A stretch of DNA of 64,000 nucleotides from Mermis nigrescens (Eukaryota; Nematoda; Enoplea; Mermithida; Mermithidae), in the NCBI GenBank assembly GCA_036768485.1, contig JAVLUZ010000767.1, forward strand, positions 186,001 to 250,000. The letters run 5' to 3'. This document shows positions 35,120-46,142 of the stretch, piece after piece. Numbering within the stretch: the stretch's first letter is position 1; each line of letters starts with the position of its first letter. A program made the position numbers and the translations under genes. The notes beneath the pieces are model-generated. The model did not search any database. It saw only the letters and a list, made by a program, of their open reading frames with translations, and had not been told where the DNA came from.

Positions 35120-35990
35120 TCCCTATGCTGTGTATGCAAGCAACCATGCAATAAAGAAACAGCCAACGAAGCAACCGCTTTGTTAAGGAGCAACCATCCT
35201 AAAATTGTACTTCTGGTAACAACTAAAAGAACACTCTTTGTCCAGGTACATATGTATGTATGTATGGGTGTACAAAGATGAAAACTCTTCAATTGATCCT
35301 CTCTTCGCACTTTATATTAATAAGAACTATTGCAGACAAATAAACTTAATGTTCTTAAATGTAAACTTATAGGGTCAGCCGGCACAGCAGGCATTAGAAT
35401 ACATAATGTAACATCTGGCCCGGCCCCGGCTAAAATTTTAGCCCAGTGATATCCGTAGTAATAAGTGTTGTTATAAATTTGACAATTTTTGATCCTGATT
35501 GACTATCGTGAAGGTAACTTGCTCTGGTGATCACTCAATGAATCATTTTTTTCCAGAATTACTTCAAATCGTCTTTAGCATCTTTCAAACATTCACAGAT
35601 AAATAGCTGCGATGAATTTGCACTTCGGTAAAAAAATAGATATGCATGTTTGATAGTATTCAGAGCACTGTCCGTTTGTAGAAGCCTGGACAAGTTGGTT
35701 GAGAATGTAATCGAGCAAAATTTTTCCCGTGTGCTAGCATTTTCACAAAGTCTATTGACTGACAGTACCCAAGTTTTAAAATCAGGTAGGATTAATTGCC
35801 CCTCTTTGCTCTTACGTCTATGTTTTTGCATATTTTATGAAGATAACTTGTCGATCGCTTTTGAGAAGTATGAGATATAAGAAGAAATAACAATTTTGAC
35901 TAATTTTTTTATGTGTATGTATTTGCAGTCGTAAATAGCTTGTCGTTTGACAGACTCTTCCTCCAAATTCTAATTTACTTGATATCTGAG
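35120..35990. other. Unclassified part of intron 3
   Basis: There is no gene I can support. Open frames on both strands at 35559-35880 overlap each other and show no family resemblance. At 35395-35450 there is a short GC remnant (GGCCCGGCCCCGGC) like the end of a family A or B element. Confidence 0.35.
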
Positions 35991-36394
35991 AAATATCTAC
36001 TATATATTTTTGAAAGTTTGTTTGTTTGTATGTTTGTGCCGGGTTGGCTCCGGCCCAATGAAATTTGGTGGGCTGATATTTTGGGCCGAGGTCGGTCCAA
36101 TGGGGAAGGAGCCGTAGCGATCTTGAAATTTCGACAAACGCACCCATTGGCCCTGGGCAGGGAGGGAGCAGGGTTTGGCCCCTGTGCTATAAGCCTCCAC
36201 GATTTCGGGAGATGGCCGATTTTTTGCTATTTTTTTCAAAAATTAGTTTATACTGTTTGTATAGGGATACCCCGGCCAAGAGGAGCATGCCTGGCGACAC
36301 TATGTACATTGTTATATGTTATAGCATTGGTCGGCACTGTGAAACATCAAAATACGGGTTTAACCAAATGATGCTATAACATAGGCAATTTTAT

Positions 36395-36780
36395 AAGATA
36401 GGCATGGTATGAGATACTATGTGCAACAAGATAAGCAATGCTATAAGATAGGACGTGATATAAGATACTCTGTGCTACAGGATAGGCAATACTATAAGAT
36501 AGGACGTGATATAAGACACCCCGTGCTACAAGATAGGCAATGCTATAAGATAGAACGTTATAAAAGATACCCCGTGCTACAAGATAGGCAATGCTATAAG
36601 ATAGGAAGTGATATAAGATACCCCGAGCTGCAAGATAGGCAATGTTATAAGATACTATGGGATATAAGATACCCTGTGCTACGAGATAGGCAATGCTATA
36701 AGATAGGTTTGGTAAAGATACCCTGTCTGTGCCATAACATGCAGTGATATAAGATAGGAGATACCATCAGCTATAACATA
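36395..36780 (+). repeat. 51-bp minisatellite (about six to seven units) in the Helitron
   Basis: The unit carries GATAGGCAATGCTATAAGAT and a GATATAAGATACCC block. The unit length is a multiple of three, so one frame stays open and reads DRQCYKIGRDIRYPVLQ over and over (36409-36747). I treat the frame as a by-product of the repeat. Confidence 0.85.
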
Positions 36781-36822
36781 TCACGTGATATATGACACCC
36801 TTTGCTACAACAAACAAAAAAT

Positions 36823-37236
36823 TTTTAAAACATCAAAAATATGGTTTGACCGAAAAAATTTTTCAAAACATCCTAAAACATCAAAAATATGGTTTGACGA
36901 AAAAAATTTTCCAAAACATCCCAAAACATCAAAAATATGGGTTTGATTAAAAAAATTTTCCAAAACATCCTAAAACATCAAAAATATGGTTTGACGAAAA
37001 AAATTTTCCAAAACATCCCAAAACATCAACAATATGGGTTTTATTAAAAAAATTTCCAGAACACCCCAGAACATCAAAAATATGATTATGGCTAAACAAT
37101 TTTCAAAACCATTATGTAACGTCAAAAATATGGATTTGATCAAAAAAATGGTTGACAAAAGACATTTTAAAAAATCCAAAAAATAAAATATGGTTTGTAC
37201 CAACAATTTTTTTAGAAATATCCCAAAAACATCAAA
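36823..37236 (+). repeat. About 49-bp minisatellite in the Helitron
   Basis: The unit is built on AAAACATCAAAAATATGG followed by TTTGA, an A-run and ATTTTCCAAAACATCC. Seven to eight units become more diverged to the right. It directly follows the 51-bp array. Confidence 0.8.
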
Positions 37237-37331
37237 AGTCTTGAAAAATAAAAAATACAAGAGACATATTAATTCCATATAGCTATCAGGCCTAAGTTCA
37301 GCCCGGGCAACGCCGGGCAGCTCAACTAGTT

Positions 37332-37650
37332 AAGTATAATGTTGATTAACTTTTATAGATTAATGAATTAAATGGATCAAATTAATCAATAATCAACTAT
37401 TAACTCAAATTAATTTAATTGAGTTTATTAAAATTTCTGAATATGAGAGGCAAAGTACCTCTTAAATTAATTGAATTATTTTGGTATTGGAGAAATATTA
37501 AGCATAATGTAAATTAACTTTTATAGATTACTGAATTAAATGGATTAAATTAATCAATGATTAAGTATTTACTCAAATTAATTCAATTGAGCTTATCAAA
37601 ATTTCTGAATATGAGAGGCAAAGTACTTACATTAATTAAATTAGTTCAAT
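37332..37650 (+). repeat. Two-copy tandem repeat (168 bp unit)
   Basis: AAGTATAATGTTGATTAAC at 37332 recurs as AAGCATAATGTAAATTAAC at 37500. The copies agree through TTTCTGAATATGAGAGGCAA. It starts within two bases of the Helitron 3' end, so it may be part of a larger Helitron-adjacent array or a flanking duplication. Confidence 0.7.
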
Positions 37651-37839
37651 GAGATTTCTCAGTAACAGGAAGGTCGCTCTTTTTCTATTGCGAATACTCT
37701 CTGGTCAGTAAATAGAAAATTTCCTGCGCTGCGCATTACATACGAGTATGTATTATACGATATCAAGTGTGCAGTAAAATTGGGGATAGGGGTTTCCAGG
37801 CCAAAAATCGCAAGTTTATCCAAAAATCGGGATGGGGCA

Positions 37840-38360
37840 GGATCGGACCGAGGGTACTTTCTTTGGACCCTCGGCCTCGGCCGAGGCCGAGGCGCCTTAA
37901 AATCTTGCCTCGGCCGAGGCCGAGGCCTGAGGCCGAGGGTAATGCCGAGGGTCAAGCTTATATGCCTATACCCATAAATAGTGCTCTCTAGAATATTTTG
38001 TATGCACAGGAGCTAGAGAATAATCGTAATATTGAACACTTTATCGAATGTCATTTTCAATAATAGTAGATTAATTTGTGAAGGATTTATTGAATAAAGT
38101 CCGCAGAATGAAAGCATACTTAATTTAACAAGTTGCCGTTGAAGACTTGGAAAATATAATAAAAAATATGGCCGAACAAGCACTTAAAAACTTTTATTAT
38201 TAAGAAAAGAGCAAACGAAATGAAGCTAAGTAAAGACAGAACTGTAGCCATTGTTGTGCTCGCTTTTGCAACAATGCATGTTTAAACGCTTTTTCAGTCA
38301 TCCAATTCTGGTGTGGTAGGTAATATGACAGAAACTGCACTGTACTTTCCGATCATAGTT
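37840..38360. repeat. Family P copy, partial
   Basis: The left part has GGATCGGACCGAGGG and a GAGGCCGAGGC-rich tract. About 38300-38355 is the reverse complement of 17945-17990. It is a rearranged relative of 17643-17990. Confidence 0.45.
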
Positions 38361-38512
38361 TCCCAAGGTCCAGAGTTGAGGGAAGGGTGAAATCCCAAAA
38401 TGGGGGACCAGTAAATTAAGTAGTGTCTTTTGTATGAGCGAACAAATTTTTGTAGATATTTTATATAAATATATTTTTAAACATACACATTTTTCATACT
38501 GCCAGTCACACA

Positions 38513-38924
38513 CTGCACATGGGGGGAGGGGGGGTGAGCGGGGTATTACCCCTGAGGGGTCAGCTAGACCGGTACTGTCCGGCGATTTTGAGCAAACAGG
38601 TCTTGTTCTGCATCATTTTTGATATCAAAATCAGTAAAAATATCAAAATTTTTCCGCCGATTCTATCGATTAGTACTTTTGAGTACATTTGTACTCAAAA
38701 AGCGAAATTGATAAAATTTTGCATTTTCAGGTAAAAGTGATATAATGTAGTAAAATGGACTAAAAAATGTTTTAAAATGTGTTATTAACACGAAAAAAAC
38801 GTTTTATAGGCTATTTTTGACCATTTTGATCATTAAAACAGCAAAAAAATCGTGAATATTAAATTTACTGTTATAGATTTTGTATTTCACCCCCCTGCCG
38901 ACCCTGACCTTGTGCACCATGCTG
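38513..38924 (+). mobile_element. Short interspersed repeat (family D), copy 4
   Basis: It starts TGCACATGGGGGGAGGG, includes GGGTATTACCCCTGAGGGG, CCGGTACTGTCCGGCGATTT and ACGTTTTATAGGC, and ends CCTGACCTTGTGCACCATG. In intron 3. Confidence 0.65.
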
Positions 38925-38954
38925 CCAGTGTGTGACCTGCAACCGGCATGCAGT

Positions 38955-39345
38955 CCTAAACAGTGTTTTTGTGCAAGATACCTTTTACATGTACAAAAAT
39001 GGTATCCAAAAGTCTTTGAACATTTTGTACATACATACAAATTTTCGTGTACTATTATAGTATGGTACAGTAGCGATATAGTGTGGTGTAAAAGGTTTTC
39101 GACCTTCGGTAGCATCATCTTAGCTAATTCCAAGGTCTCGAATATTTGACATTTTTCCATTCTAAATGCAAATTACTATTTTAAAGACAGACAATTACTG
39201 ATGCACCGAAAATTTTCGAATTTCACCTTTTACAGTTTTTGTCTCTCCAAAATCTTTTGTGCATGTACAAAGACAGTCTTGAAAAGTCTCTGTAGACAGT
39301 TATGAAAAATCTTTGCCGAATACAAAAAACCGTGGTCCTAAATGT
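38955..39345 (-). mobile_element. Family E element, inverted copy
   Basis: It begins CAGTGTTTTTGTGCAAG and includes TTTTGTACATACATAC and CTTTTGTGCATGTACAAAGAC, ending near GCCGAATACAAAAAACCGTGG. The central GC palindrome is missing, but one (GGCGCAAAGCGCCGAAA) lies just outside at 39381. Confidence 0.6.
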
Positions 39346-39349
39346 GATA

Positions 39350-39985
39350 ATTCGGCCTGATATAGTTCATAAGATTATTTGGCGCAAAGCGCCGAAATTT
39401 TATGAGCTATTGATGAAATTTACACATAGAACTTGACTGAGAGAGCTAAAAACAACATTGTACTAGAAAATCAGAAATATTACAGATACTGAAATATGCC
39501 AATTAAATCTTGTAATAAGCACTACTGTGCTTAGAAATCAATGCAACATCAGGATAAATTAGTAAAATTTTATCTTTGAACAGCTAAATGTGCTGAGTGT
39601 TAAATAGTACTTGTTTTGCATGAAAATTTTTAAAACAGTATAAATGGATACAAAAGATATTGAAATCTGCGTAAAGATGCCTAGATTACACAAAAATTGA
39701 TTTTTGAGTGTTTATTTCCCCTGCTTCAATATAAATACAATATATTAGCGATATTTTGCGCGAGCCACCGAAAGTTTTTTACATTCCTAAATATACTGAA
39801 AAACGATATAATTAATATCACGTTGTCCAAGAAAGTATTTTAACATTGTATAAAAATGGCTCCAAAAATGCACGAGCCGAAATTGATTTTTGGCAAAACC
39901 TGCATTTATGTCCATTTTTAGGTGCGTTTTGCGATTTTCGGCTGAAAATTCGTAATCATTTACGCCCTCCTCATAAAAATGGCCG
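39350..39985. repeat. Inverted relative of 3000-3120, plus unclassified sequence
   Basis: 39350-39460 is the reverse complement of about 3000-3120. The remainder to 39985 is AT-rich and I recognise no gene. GCACGAGCCGAAATTG and similar words near 39870 look repeat-derived. Confidence 0.4.
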
Positions 39986-40470
39986 AAAGCCATACGTGTA
40001 ACAGGAAGGGCTTTAGGGAATTCCCACCACCCAGGGTTGGACGTCCCCTAACCCTCTCGCTCCAACGTCAGAAAATTTTGACCACACCTCCCCATTTTTG
40101 GCGAAAATTTGCGCTTTGTTGGCTATTTTAGGTGCTTTTGCCATTTTTGACATAGAATTAGAGTAGCTACATCCCCACCCGAAATTTCTAGCCGTTACAT
40201 GTGCCGAGGAGCCCCTCCCGAAAATTTTGAGCTGTTACATGCATGTTTTATAGTGACAGTTTGTCTATTTACTCTTGCTTACATTGAAAATACTGTATCA
40301 CTTCGAAATTCTAATAGTTAGCTGCACTTTTGCCATAGTAAAAATTAGGTTCAAAATATTCAAAACGTTTTCACCAAAAATCGTCTGACAGTGACTTGAG
40401 TCTTGTACCCTGAGAGGGGGTAATAAACCTCCCTCACCCTCCCTCGGGAATGTGTGTTTCCGATCCATGT
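39985..40470 (+). repeat. Repeat family K, copy 2
   Basis: It matches 3300-3830 in the same orientation, including TTTTTGGCGAAAATTTG, TAGCCGTTACATGTG and ATCGTCTGACAGTGACTTG. Non-coding. Confidence 0.5.
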
Positions 40471-40766
40471 AGCAAGCATGAGAATTAAAACTTAGTCATC
40501 ACATGAATAATAAATTGGCACTTTGCTGTATGTAACCTTGTGTAACTGGGTACGCGACTAAAATCGCGCAAGTCTTTAGGTAAAAAATAGCCTTTGTACC
40601 GCAGATGCATTCTAAATAGTTAATATTCAACGGACATATTAAACTTATTCAAATTTGATTTTGTCCCTCCGCGCCTCGGCACTTTTCAGCTTCGCCCTCG
40701 GCGCCGAGGCCGAGGCTCAAAAAACGCCGAGGCTTGCCGAGGCCGCAGGCCTCGGTCCGATCACTG
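40470..40766 (-). mobile_element. GA-rich-ended DNA element (family P), other orientation
   Basis: It is the reverse complement of 17643-17960 and ends GGTCCGATCACTG, with the same series of CTCGG and GAGGC words. It is truncated on its inner side by family K sequence. Confidence 0.55.
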
Positions 40767-41336
40767 GATGGGGGTCAAACTTTCTTTTGCATCGGGAGAA
40801 CGTGGGACGACCAATTAGGGTGGGGGATCCCACCCCACTCCTGTTACATATATGAAATGTAGTTCAATATATGTTAATACATAGTGTATTGAATTTTGTT
40901 CATCAGTCCATATTTTGTTGTATCCACTATCCCTGATGCATAATGTGCAGATTGAGATATTTTTCTATTACCCTTATACATAAAATGTCTGAATTTGCTT
41001 TTCTCTGTGATCTGCCAGCGAATTATGTTGTTTGAACCTGAGAATTTATAATTTATAAAGTTTGGATGATACATATATACGTTAATAGATCTTCTACTGA
41101 GAACAGCATTCGAGAGAAGTAGTTTTTATTATTTTGCCCTTTTGTGTAAAACTTAAAGCTTTAGCTAAAAAAATACTGCCTGTTATTTTTGTATATCACA
41201 GGTAAGTTTTCTTCAGCATCCATATTTCATAATTTTGTACCATTTGATTCAAATTCAATATATACTTGCTCCGAATATGCGTCACATCGTAACAGTAACT
41301 TGCACGCATTCTTAATACTGAGTGATCTCTTTTCAG

Positions 41337-41573
41337 TTACGAATTTCCGAACAACACATGCTAACAAATCCCTTATGCCTTATGCACCATGAAATCACTG
41401 CCGGCTCTTTGCTTAAAGTGGACTCGTGTTCGAACGCTTTGATTGACGAATTATCTTCCTCTTCTAAACCCCACAGCATTAACGAATCGGAATTTAAATT
41501 ACACTCTGTAATTTACGAAAAACGACCTGATGTGAAATGTATAATCCGAATGAATACGCCTGTGTTAGGAGCG
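41337..41573 (+). CDS. hts: Adducin exon 4 (residues 184-262, head)
   Basis: The acceptor is TTTTCAG|TTA and the donor GCG|GTGAGTG, phase 0 on both sides. Residues read EQHMLTNPLCLMHHEITAGS, then LLKVDSC, FKLHSVIYEKRPDVKCIIRM and NTPVLGA. They align with the adducin core EH.L.NPFGLLY.EITASSLVKV and LHS.IY.ARPDVKC..HIHTP.GA. In class II aldolases and in many adducins the second motif keeps HIH. Here it is RMN, so both metal-ligand histidines are gone. Intron 3 upstream is the longest, 9793 bp, and the exon is followed by an (AT)n tract. Confidence 0.93.
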
Positions 41574-41761
41574 GTGAGTGCTAGTTTCTGCATTCGTTAT
41601 GCGGTATTAATTATTATTATCATTAATTAGTAATAATAATGTAATTTAATAGAATAATAATGATAATTCAATTTATTTTAATATTATTAATATAATTTAT
41701 AATTAAAAAAGAATAATAATTTAATTTTAATTCAATTCAATAATTTTATAATCATACGTAT

Positions 41762-41928
<167 letters not shown>

Positions 41929-42118
41929 CATAAAGTATGTGAGTAAGTGATTGTAATATATTTTAAACTTCAATCAAAGTCTCATAATCAGCGATAAGGA
42001 GTTTACTTTGCATTCTTAGATTTGTGACTACTATCAAATATGCATATTGCTTGCCATACATGCTCACGGTCAAAAGTTCTGGGAGGGTTAACTCGGTTCA
42101 ATGGGGGGTAAGTGAATA

Positions 42119-42955
42119 CAGTCGAACTCGGGTATAAGACACCCTTGGGACCAGGTATAATTGCGTCTTATAGCCGAGTGCGTCTTAGTAAGCAAAGTTA
42201 TGCTTTACTTGAAAAAAGAATGTGCTAAGTAAGGAGTTTAGTGAAAATTGTCTCTTATCGAAGCTTGTTTCAATTATTTTTCATTATATGCTCGGTTTTT
42301 TTATATTCGGCAAAGATTTTTTCCGATGTACAAAGACTTTTCGGGACCGTCTTTGTACATGTACAAAGATTTTTGAGAAGACAAAAACTGTAAAAAGTCT
42401 AAAATTCCCAAACATTTTTGGCGCTTCGAGCCGAAATGAGTAATTGTCTGTTCTATATCTCTTTATAATTGCAGAGATTTGCATTTAGAATGACAAATAC
42501 CGAATTTTTTGGCACTCGCCGTTTTGAAACAATTTTCAGTATGTTTTGTCATCAGAAATCCTGAAATTGGCTAAAAAACTACCAAAAGTCGAAAAACCCT
42601 GTTTTACCGCGCTGGAAACGCTACTATACAATATAATAACACCCAAAACTTTGCATGTACAAAATGTACAAAGACTTTTGGGGACCATCTTTGTACGTGT
42701 ACAAAGGGATCTTGTACAAAAACACTGATTTTATGCAACATATGTATTAGCAGACTAAAGTAAGCAAAAGTCGATATCAATACTGAGCGCAGATAAACAT
42801 TCACATGTTGCACTTCACACTTGTAAACCTGTTTGCTGAAAAAATGTACAGAATTTTACCTTTGTCCGCAGAAATTTATATATTAATTAGTTGAAGTGGT
42901 CGCATCTTATAGTCAAGGTGCCCGCGTCTTATAGCCGTGCGTCTTATAGAAAATT
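42119..42955. mobile_element. Element with CAGTCGAACTCGGGTATAAG end (family N), copy 1
   Basis: The left end CAGTCGAACTCGGGTATAAG follows a TA and resembles termini of Tc1/mariner-superfamily elements. Words such as GCGTCTTATAGCCG recur at 42160, 42915 and 42940. A complete family E element is nested at 42291-42727. The right terminus is not clear. A second copy starts at 57383. Confidence 0.5.
42291..42727 (+). mobile_element. Family E element with target duplication, intron 4
   Basis: It starts CTCGGTTTTTTATATTCGG and ends ACAAAAACACTG. The flanks ATTATATG and ATTTTATG are an 8-bp duplication with one change. Inside are CTTTGTACATGTACAAAG at 42351 and GGCGCTTCGAGCCGAAA at 42420. It is 437 bp and non-coding. 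Confidence 0.78.
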
Positions 42956-43035
42956 TGAAAACCCTATTTTTTATACAGATCTCTTAATAGAAATTTTTGT
43001 ATATATTTTTTGTAATGCAATGTCTGTGTTCGAAG

Positions 43036-43182
43036 GTGGCCGCCATGAAATGTGGTCTCTTGCCAATATGTCAAGAAAGTATGATAGTTGGAGAAATAAG
43101 TCTTCACGAATTCACAGGCTACAGCGTGCATGATTCTCAGGAGATGCAGCAAATTGCAATCGATTTAGGGCCCACAAACAAG
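43036..43182 (+). CDS. hts: Adducin exon 5 (residues 263-311, head)
   Basis: The acceptor GTTCGAAG|GTG is unusual in lacking a strong pyrimidine run directly before AG. The donor is AAG|GTTAAG. Both are phase 0. Residues read VAAMKCGLLPICQESMIVGE, then ISLHEFTGY and IDLGPTNK. This aligns with the adducin AAVSAMKCGLLP...LGE..YH...G and LGP.SKV blocks. A preceding SVFEG read-through is intronic. Confidence 0.93.
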
Positions 43183-43599
43183 GTTAAGACTTTCTGCTCT
43201 ACTGATTTTTATTAAAAGTAAAACAAATGAGTACCTAGTGCATTGCATTGCTTCACGATTACAATACGCTTAGGAAATGAGGGTGTAACTTCCGAAAGGA
43301 TTACCTACGCACTTGGGTAATGTCAAACGACTAAGCTTATTGATCTTTCTAAATATCATTTCCACAGAAGTAGTAATGACGTCGAAATAGCCTCATTTTG
43401 ATTTAATTTTAATTTTAATTCAATTTTTGAAAAATTTGAAGTTTTAGTTATTTTTTAAATAATTTTGAAAAATTTTTATATTTTAATCATTTTAACCTCA
43501 AATAGTTTTTCTGCTTGCTCGTTAAGCGCCTAAAATTTAGTTGAATTACATAGTTTGATTTAAAATTTCTGGATTTATCAATTTTTATCTTTTTTCAAC

Positions 43600-43970
43600 A
43601 TGATCAACGCGGAGAAAATTTTCAGCAAAAGCGGTTTTATCGCAACAATAGCATATTATTTGGACTATTTTGATCGTTTTGCCGTATTAACCAGCCGAAA
43701 TTCTTGTTATTCCTATCAAGATGTCCCTAATCATACGTGCTATGCATTGATGGACTGGTTGAGAGGGTCAGCCTGGTCTGGGGCTGGAAAGTTTCATCTC
43801 GCTGCGAGGATCTTAAAATTGGTATGAAGGTTGAAATAGCTTACCTTAATTCACAGTTTCTGGTCAATTTCAAATACTTGCAGAAAGTATAGATAACTAA
43901 TCAATGTAGGACCCTAAGTTTGTTTCTTTTTACCAGAAAATGCACTCTTTTTGCCCCCCAGAAAAGTCTG
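43600..43970. other. Intron 5 stretch without recognised gene
   Basis: An open frame at 43600-43827 reads like random sequence and has neither family resemblance nor a well-placed splice pattern. The end at 43940-43970 runs into the inverted-repeat element. Confidence 0.35.
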
Positions 43971-44889
43971 GGCTGAATCCGATCCTGGGGGGCAAGCCGC
44001 CAGTTCTGACCGGAGCGACTCGAGCAAACAAATTAGCGACCCGAGCGCTCACTTAAATAAACAAAAGTGCGCAATTAATTATACTGGGCTGACCTCGTCG
44101 GTCGACCAATTATGCGTCTGGTACTTACAGTAATGCGCCCGACTAGGTAGTATTTTTTTAAACACAATTTTTTTACAGAGCGAAAATCAAATTTTAAACT
44201 TTAGTTTTTCGAGCTCATCGTGAAAAATGGAGCAAGAAAATATATAATTTTACAACAATCCATTCAATCTGGAAAAAGTTGGCTGATTTCCAATGTGAGA
44301 GCACTAATAAAATGCAGTTTTATAAGTAGCGTTCTATTTCTTGGCATGGGCACATACATATTTTGAATTTTTTTGCATGTTGTTTTATAAGTGTCCCAGA
44401 AAAGATAATTCGATGGAGTGATTGTTCAACGATTTTTGCGATGCGTGTGCTTATATGTATAATTTTCGTTGACAAATCGTGGTAGTTTTTCATGTTGACG
44501 CTGTTGGCTTAGTATAATTTTAAAATATTTAAATTTTATGGACAAAATAAATGTCAAGCGCTCTCAAAAATTAAACAAGTTAACTTTCTTCAGAGTGAGT
44601 GAAATGTTGTAATATTATATATTTTCTTGCTCCATTTTTCACGATGAGCTCGAAAAACTAAACTTTAAAATTTGATTTTCGCTCTGTAAAAAATTATGTT
44701 CAAAAATACTCCCTAGTCGGGCGCATTACTGTAAGGACCAGACGCATAATTGGTTGACTGACGAGGTCAGCCCAGTATAATTAATTGCGCACTTTTGTTT
44801 ACCTAATTGAGCGCTCGGGTCGTTAATTTGTTTGCTCGAATCGCTCCGGTCAGAACTGGCGGCGTGCCCCCCCAGGATCGGATTCAGCC
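43971..44889. mobile_element. Long-terminal-inverted-repeat foldback element
   Basis: GGCTGAATCCGATCCTGGGG at the left is mirrored at the right, and the inverted arms are about 260-300 bp each, with a roughly 370-bp spacer. An exact 8-bp duplication, AAAGTCTG, flanks it (43963-43970 and 44890-44897). Total 919 bp, no transposase frame. Long arms and an 8-bp duplication would fit a Mutator-like or hAT foldback MITE. In RNA it would form a very long hairpin inside intron 5. Confidence 0.85.
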
Positions 44890-45401
44890 AAAGTCTGGAT
44901 ATAAACCCCGCTCTCCACGCAGAGGCATGTCTAACCCGAATCTTGCACATCTATTCCTGTTTATGAAGGATACGAATTTTCAAGTGGCACAGAAGCTTAT
45001 GCAGCGTTGAAAGTTAAAAATAAATGTTAATTCATAAAAGAAGGACTGGAAGTATTTTCTAACTTCGTCGTATTATATTTGTCTCATGCATTCATATCGC
45101 TTGTTATTTGGTTACTGTTTAGTGTCTTCAGAATTCATCGAGAAAAGAAAGTGAAAATTACGAGGAATTCTTTTATCCTAATCCTATAGAAATTCATGTG
45201 AGTTTTATTTGGCGATTCACTCACTCAAGGTGGATTAATTTTTAAAGTATTTTTTTATATAACCACGTCATTTTTCTTACCTGCTAGTTATAACGTGTTT
45301 TTAAATATTTTCTCAGCTGCACTCAGAAAAATCGGCTTTATGTAAAGAAAATATTCTTTCTGTATGTCCGTGTTATAACGTGTGTATATATTTATGTATA
45401 G

Positions 45402-45500
45402 GTGCTATTGATGCGCAATACTGGTTTCATTATCTGCGGATCCAGTGTCGAAGAAGCTTTCGATTTAGCGTATAATTTAGTTCAAGCATGCGAAACACAA
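45402..45500 (+). CDS. hts: Adducin exon 6 (residues 312-344, head)
   Basis: The acceptor is ATGTATAG|GTG and the donor CAA|GTGAGC, phase 0. It is a 33-codon exon reading VLLMRNTGFIICGSSVEEAF, then DLAYNLVQACETQ. It aligns with the family V(L)ILRNHGLVSVGESVEEAFY and LV.ACE.Q blocks. In the family this position is NHG, the third aldolase metal ligand. Here it is NTG. Confidence 0.94.
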
Positions 45501-45744
45501 GTGAGCTGACATATGGCTTAAGCTAGAGATTTCCCAACAAAGTTCTTTCCTGTTTTTGTTTCTTCGGAAAAGAATTTTTGAAGAAATCCTTTAACAATTT
45601 TGTCGCAATTTTCTGTTTTACTCTTATCTATAATTTTTATTTTACAGAGTGTGAGCATGCGAAATAAATTTCAGGTTTAGGGAATGAGGAGGAAGTCGGT
45701 CGTGAAAATGGATCACGGGAGTGCTACTGTTATGTAATTGTGTT

Positions 45745-46142
45745 ACATTTATACATGATCTAGGAGGTTTTCGCCCCCCTCCCAGAAAATTTCTTACCGC
45801 ACGGAAATTTTTGGCCCCCCCTATCCAGAATTTGCGATTTTTCGGAAAATCCCAAAACAATCATAGAAGAGGTGCTGTTGTACGCGTTTTTAGCTATATT
45901 TTGACTCGAAAATATTGACTTTTCGCGGCGCTTCGTGTCGTATACTCATTTGTTGGCTATATTTTTTAATTATTCGAGTTCTTTCGATACTTTTCTGAAA
46001 CTTTAATTTTTTAAGCTGTAGAAAGATTGAGCATTGGCAGAAACGCCGAAAAGTTATGTTTTTGACGCGTAGCCACTGTTTCGAGCCCAAAAAAGCACTT
46101 TGAAATTTCTCAGCCCCCAGAGTTCCCATGCGTTGCATGTAT
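45745..46142 (-). mobile_element. Family C element, inverted copy, intron 6
   Basis: Reverse-order landmarks are CCCCCTCCCAGAAAATTT, GGTGCTGTTGTACGCG, GCGGCGCTTCGTGTCGTATA, GAAAGATTGAGCATTGGC, TTGACGCGTAGCCACTG and CCCAGAGTTCCCATGCG. Confidence 0.65.

Larger units (their letters stand above)
35996..37329 (+). mobile_element. Non-autonomous Helitron with internal minisatellites
   Basis: The left end begins TCTACTATATATTTTTGAAA followed by a TTTG-rich stretch, typical of Helitron/Helentron 5' ends. The right end has a hairpin, GCCCGGGCAACGCCGGGC at 37301-37318, followed by AGCTCAACTAG, that is the CTRR 3' signature. The flanks are A before and T after, the expected A|T target, and there is no target duplication. 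The interior has a GC-richer 5' block (36040-36300) and two tandem arrays. There is no Rep/helicase frame, so movement would need a helper. Confidence 0.8.

Noticed and set aside
35559..35880. Overlapping open frames on both strands as a gene
   Set aside because: No family resemblance and no splice pattern. Overlapping frames on both strands suggest chance.
36395..37240. A CRISPR-like array
   Set aside because: The repeats are contiguous, without unique spacers, lie in a Helitron, and the window is clearly eukaryotic.
17643..40766. One giant transposon bounded by the CAGTGATCGGACC ends at 17643 and 40766
   Set aside because: The segments are inverted copies, but the 8 bases outside them do not match and exons 1-3 of adducin lie between. 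Independent truncated insertions explain it better.
41189..41392. A separate exon around GGTAAG/TTCTTCAG at 41199-41215 upstream of exon 4
   Set aside because: I looked there for the missing head segment. The residues do not fit the family, and the true segment is exon 3 at 31398-31543.
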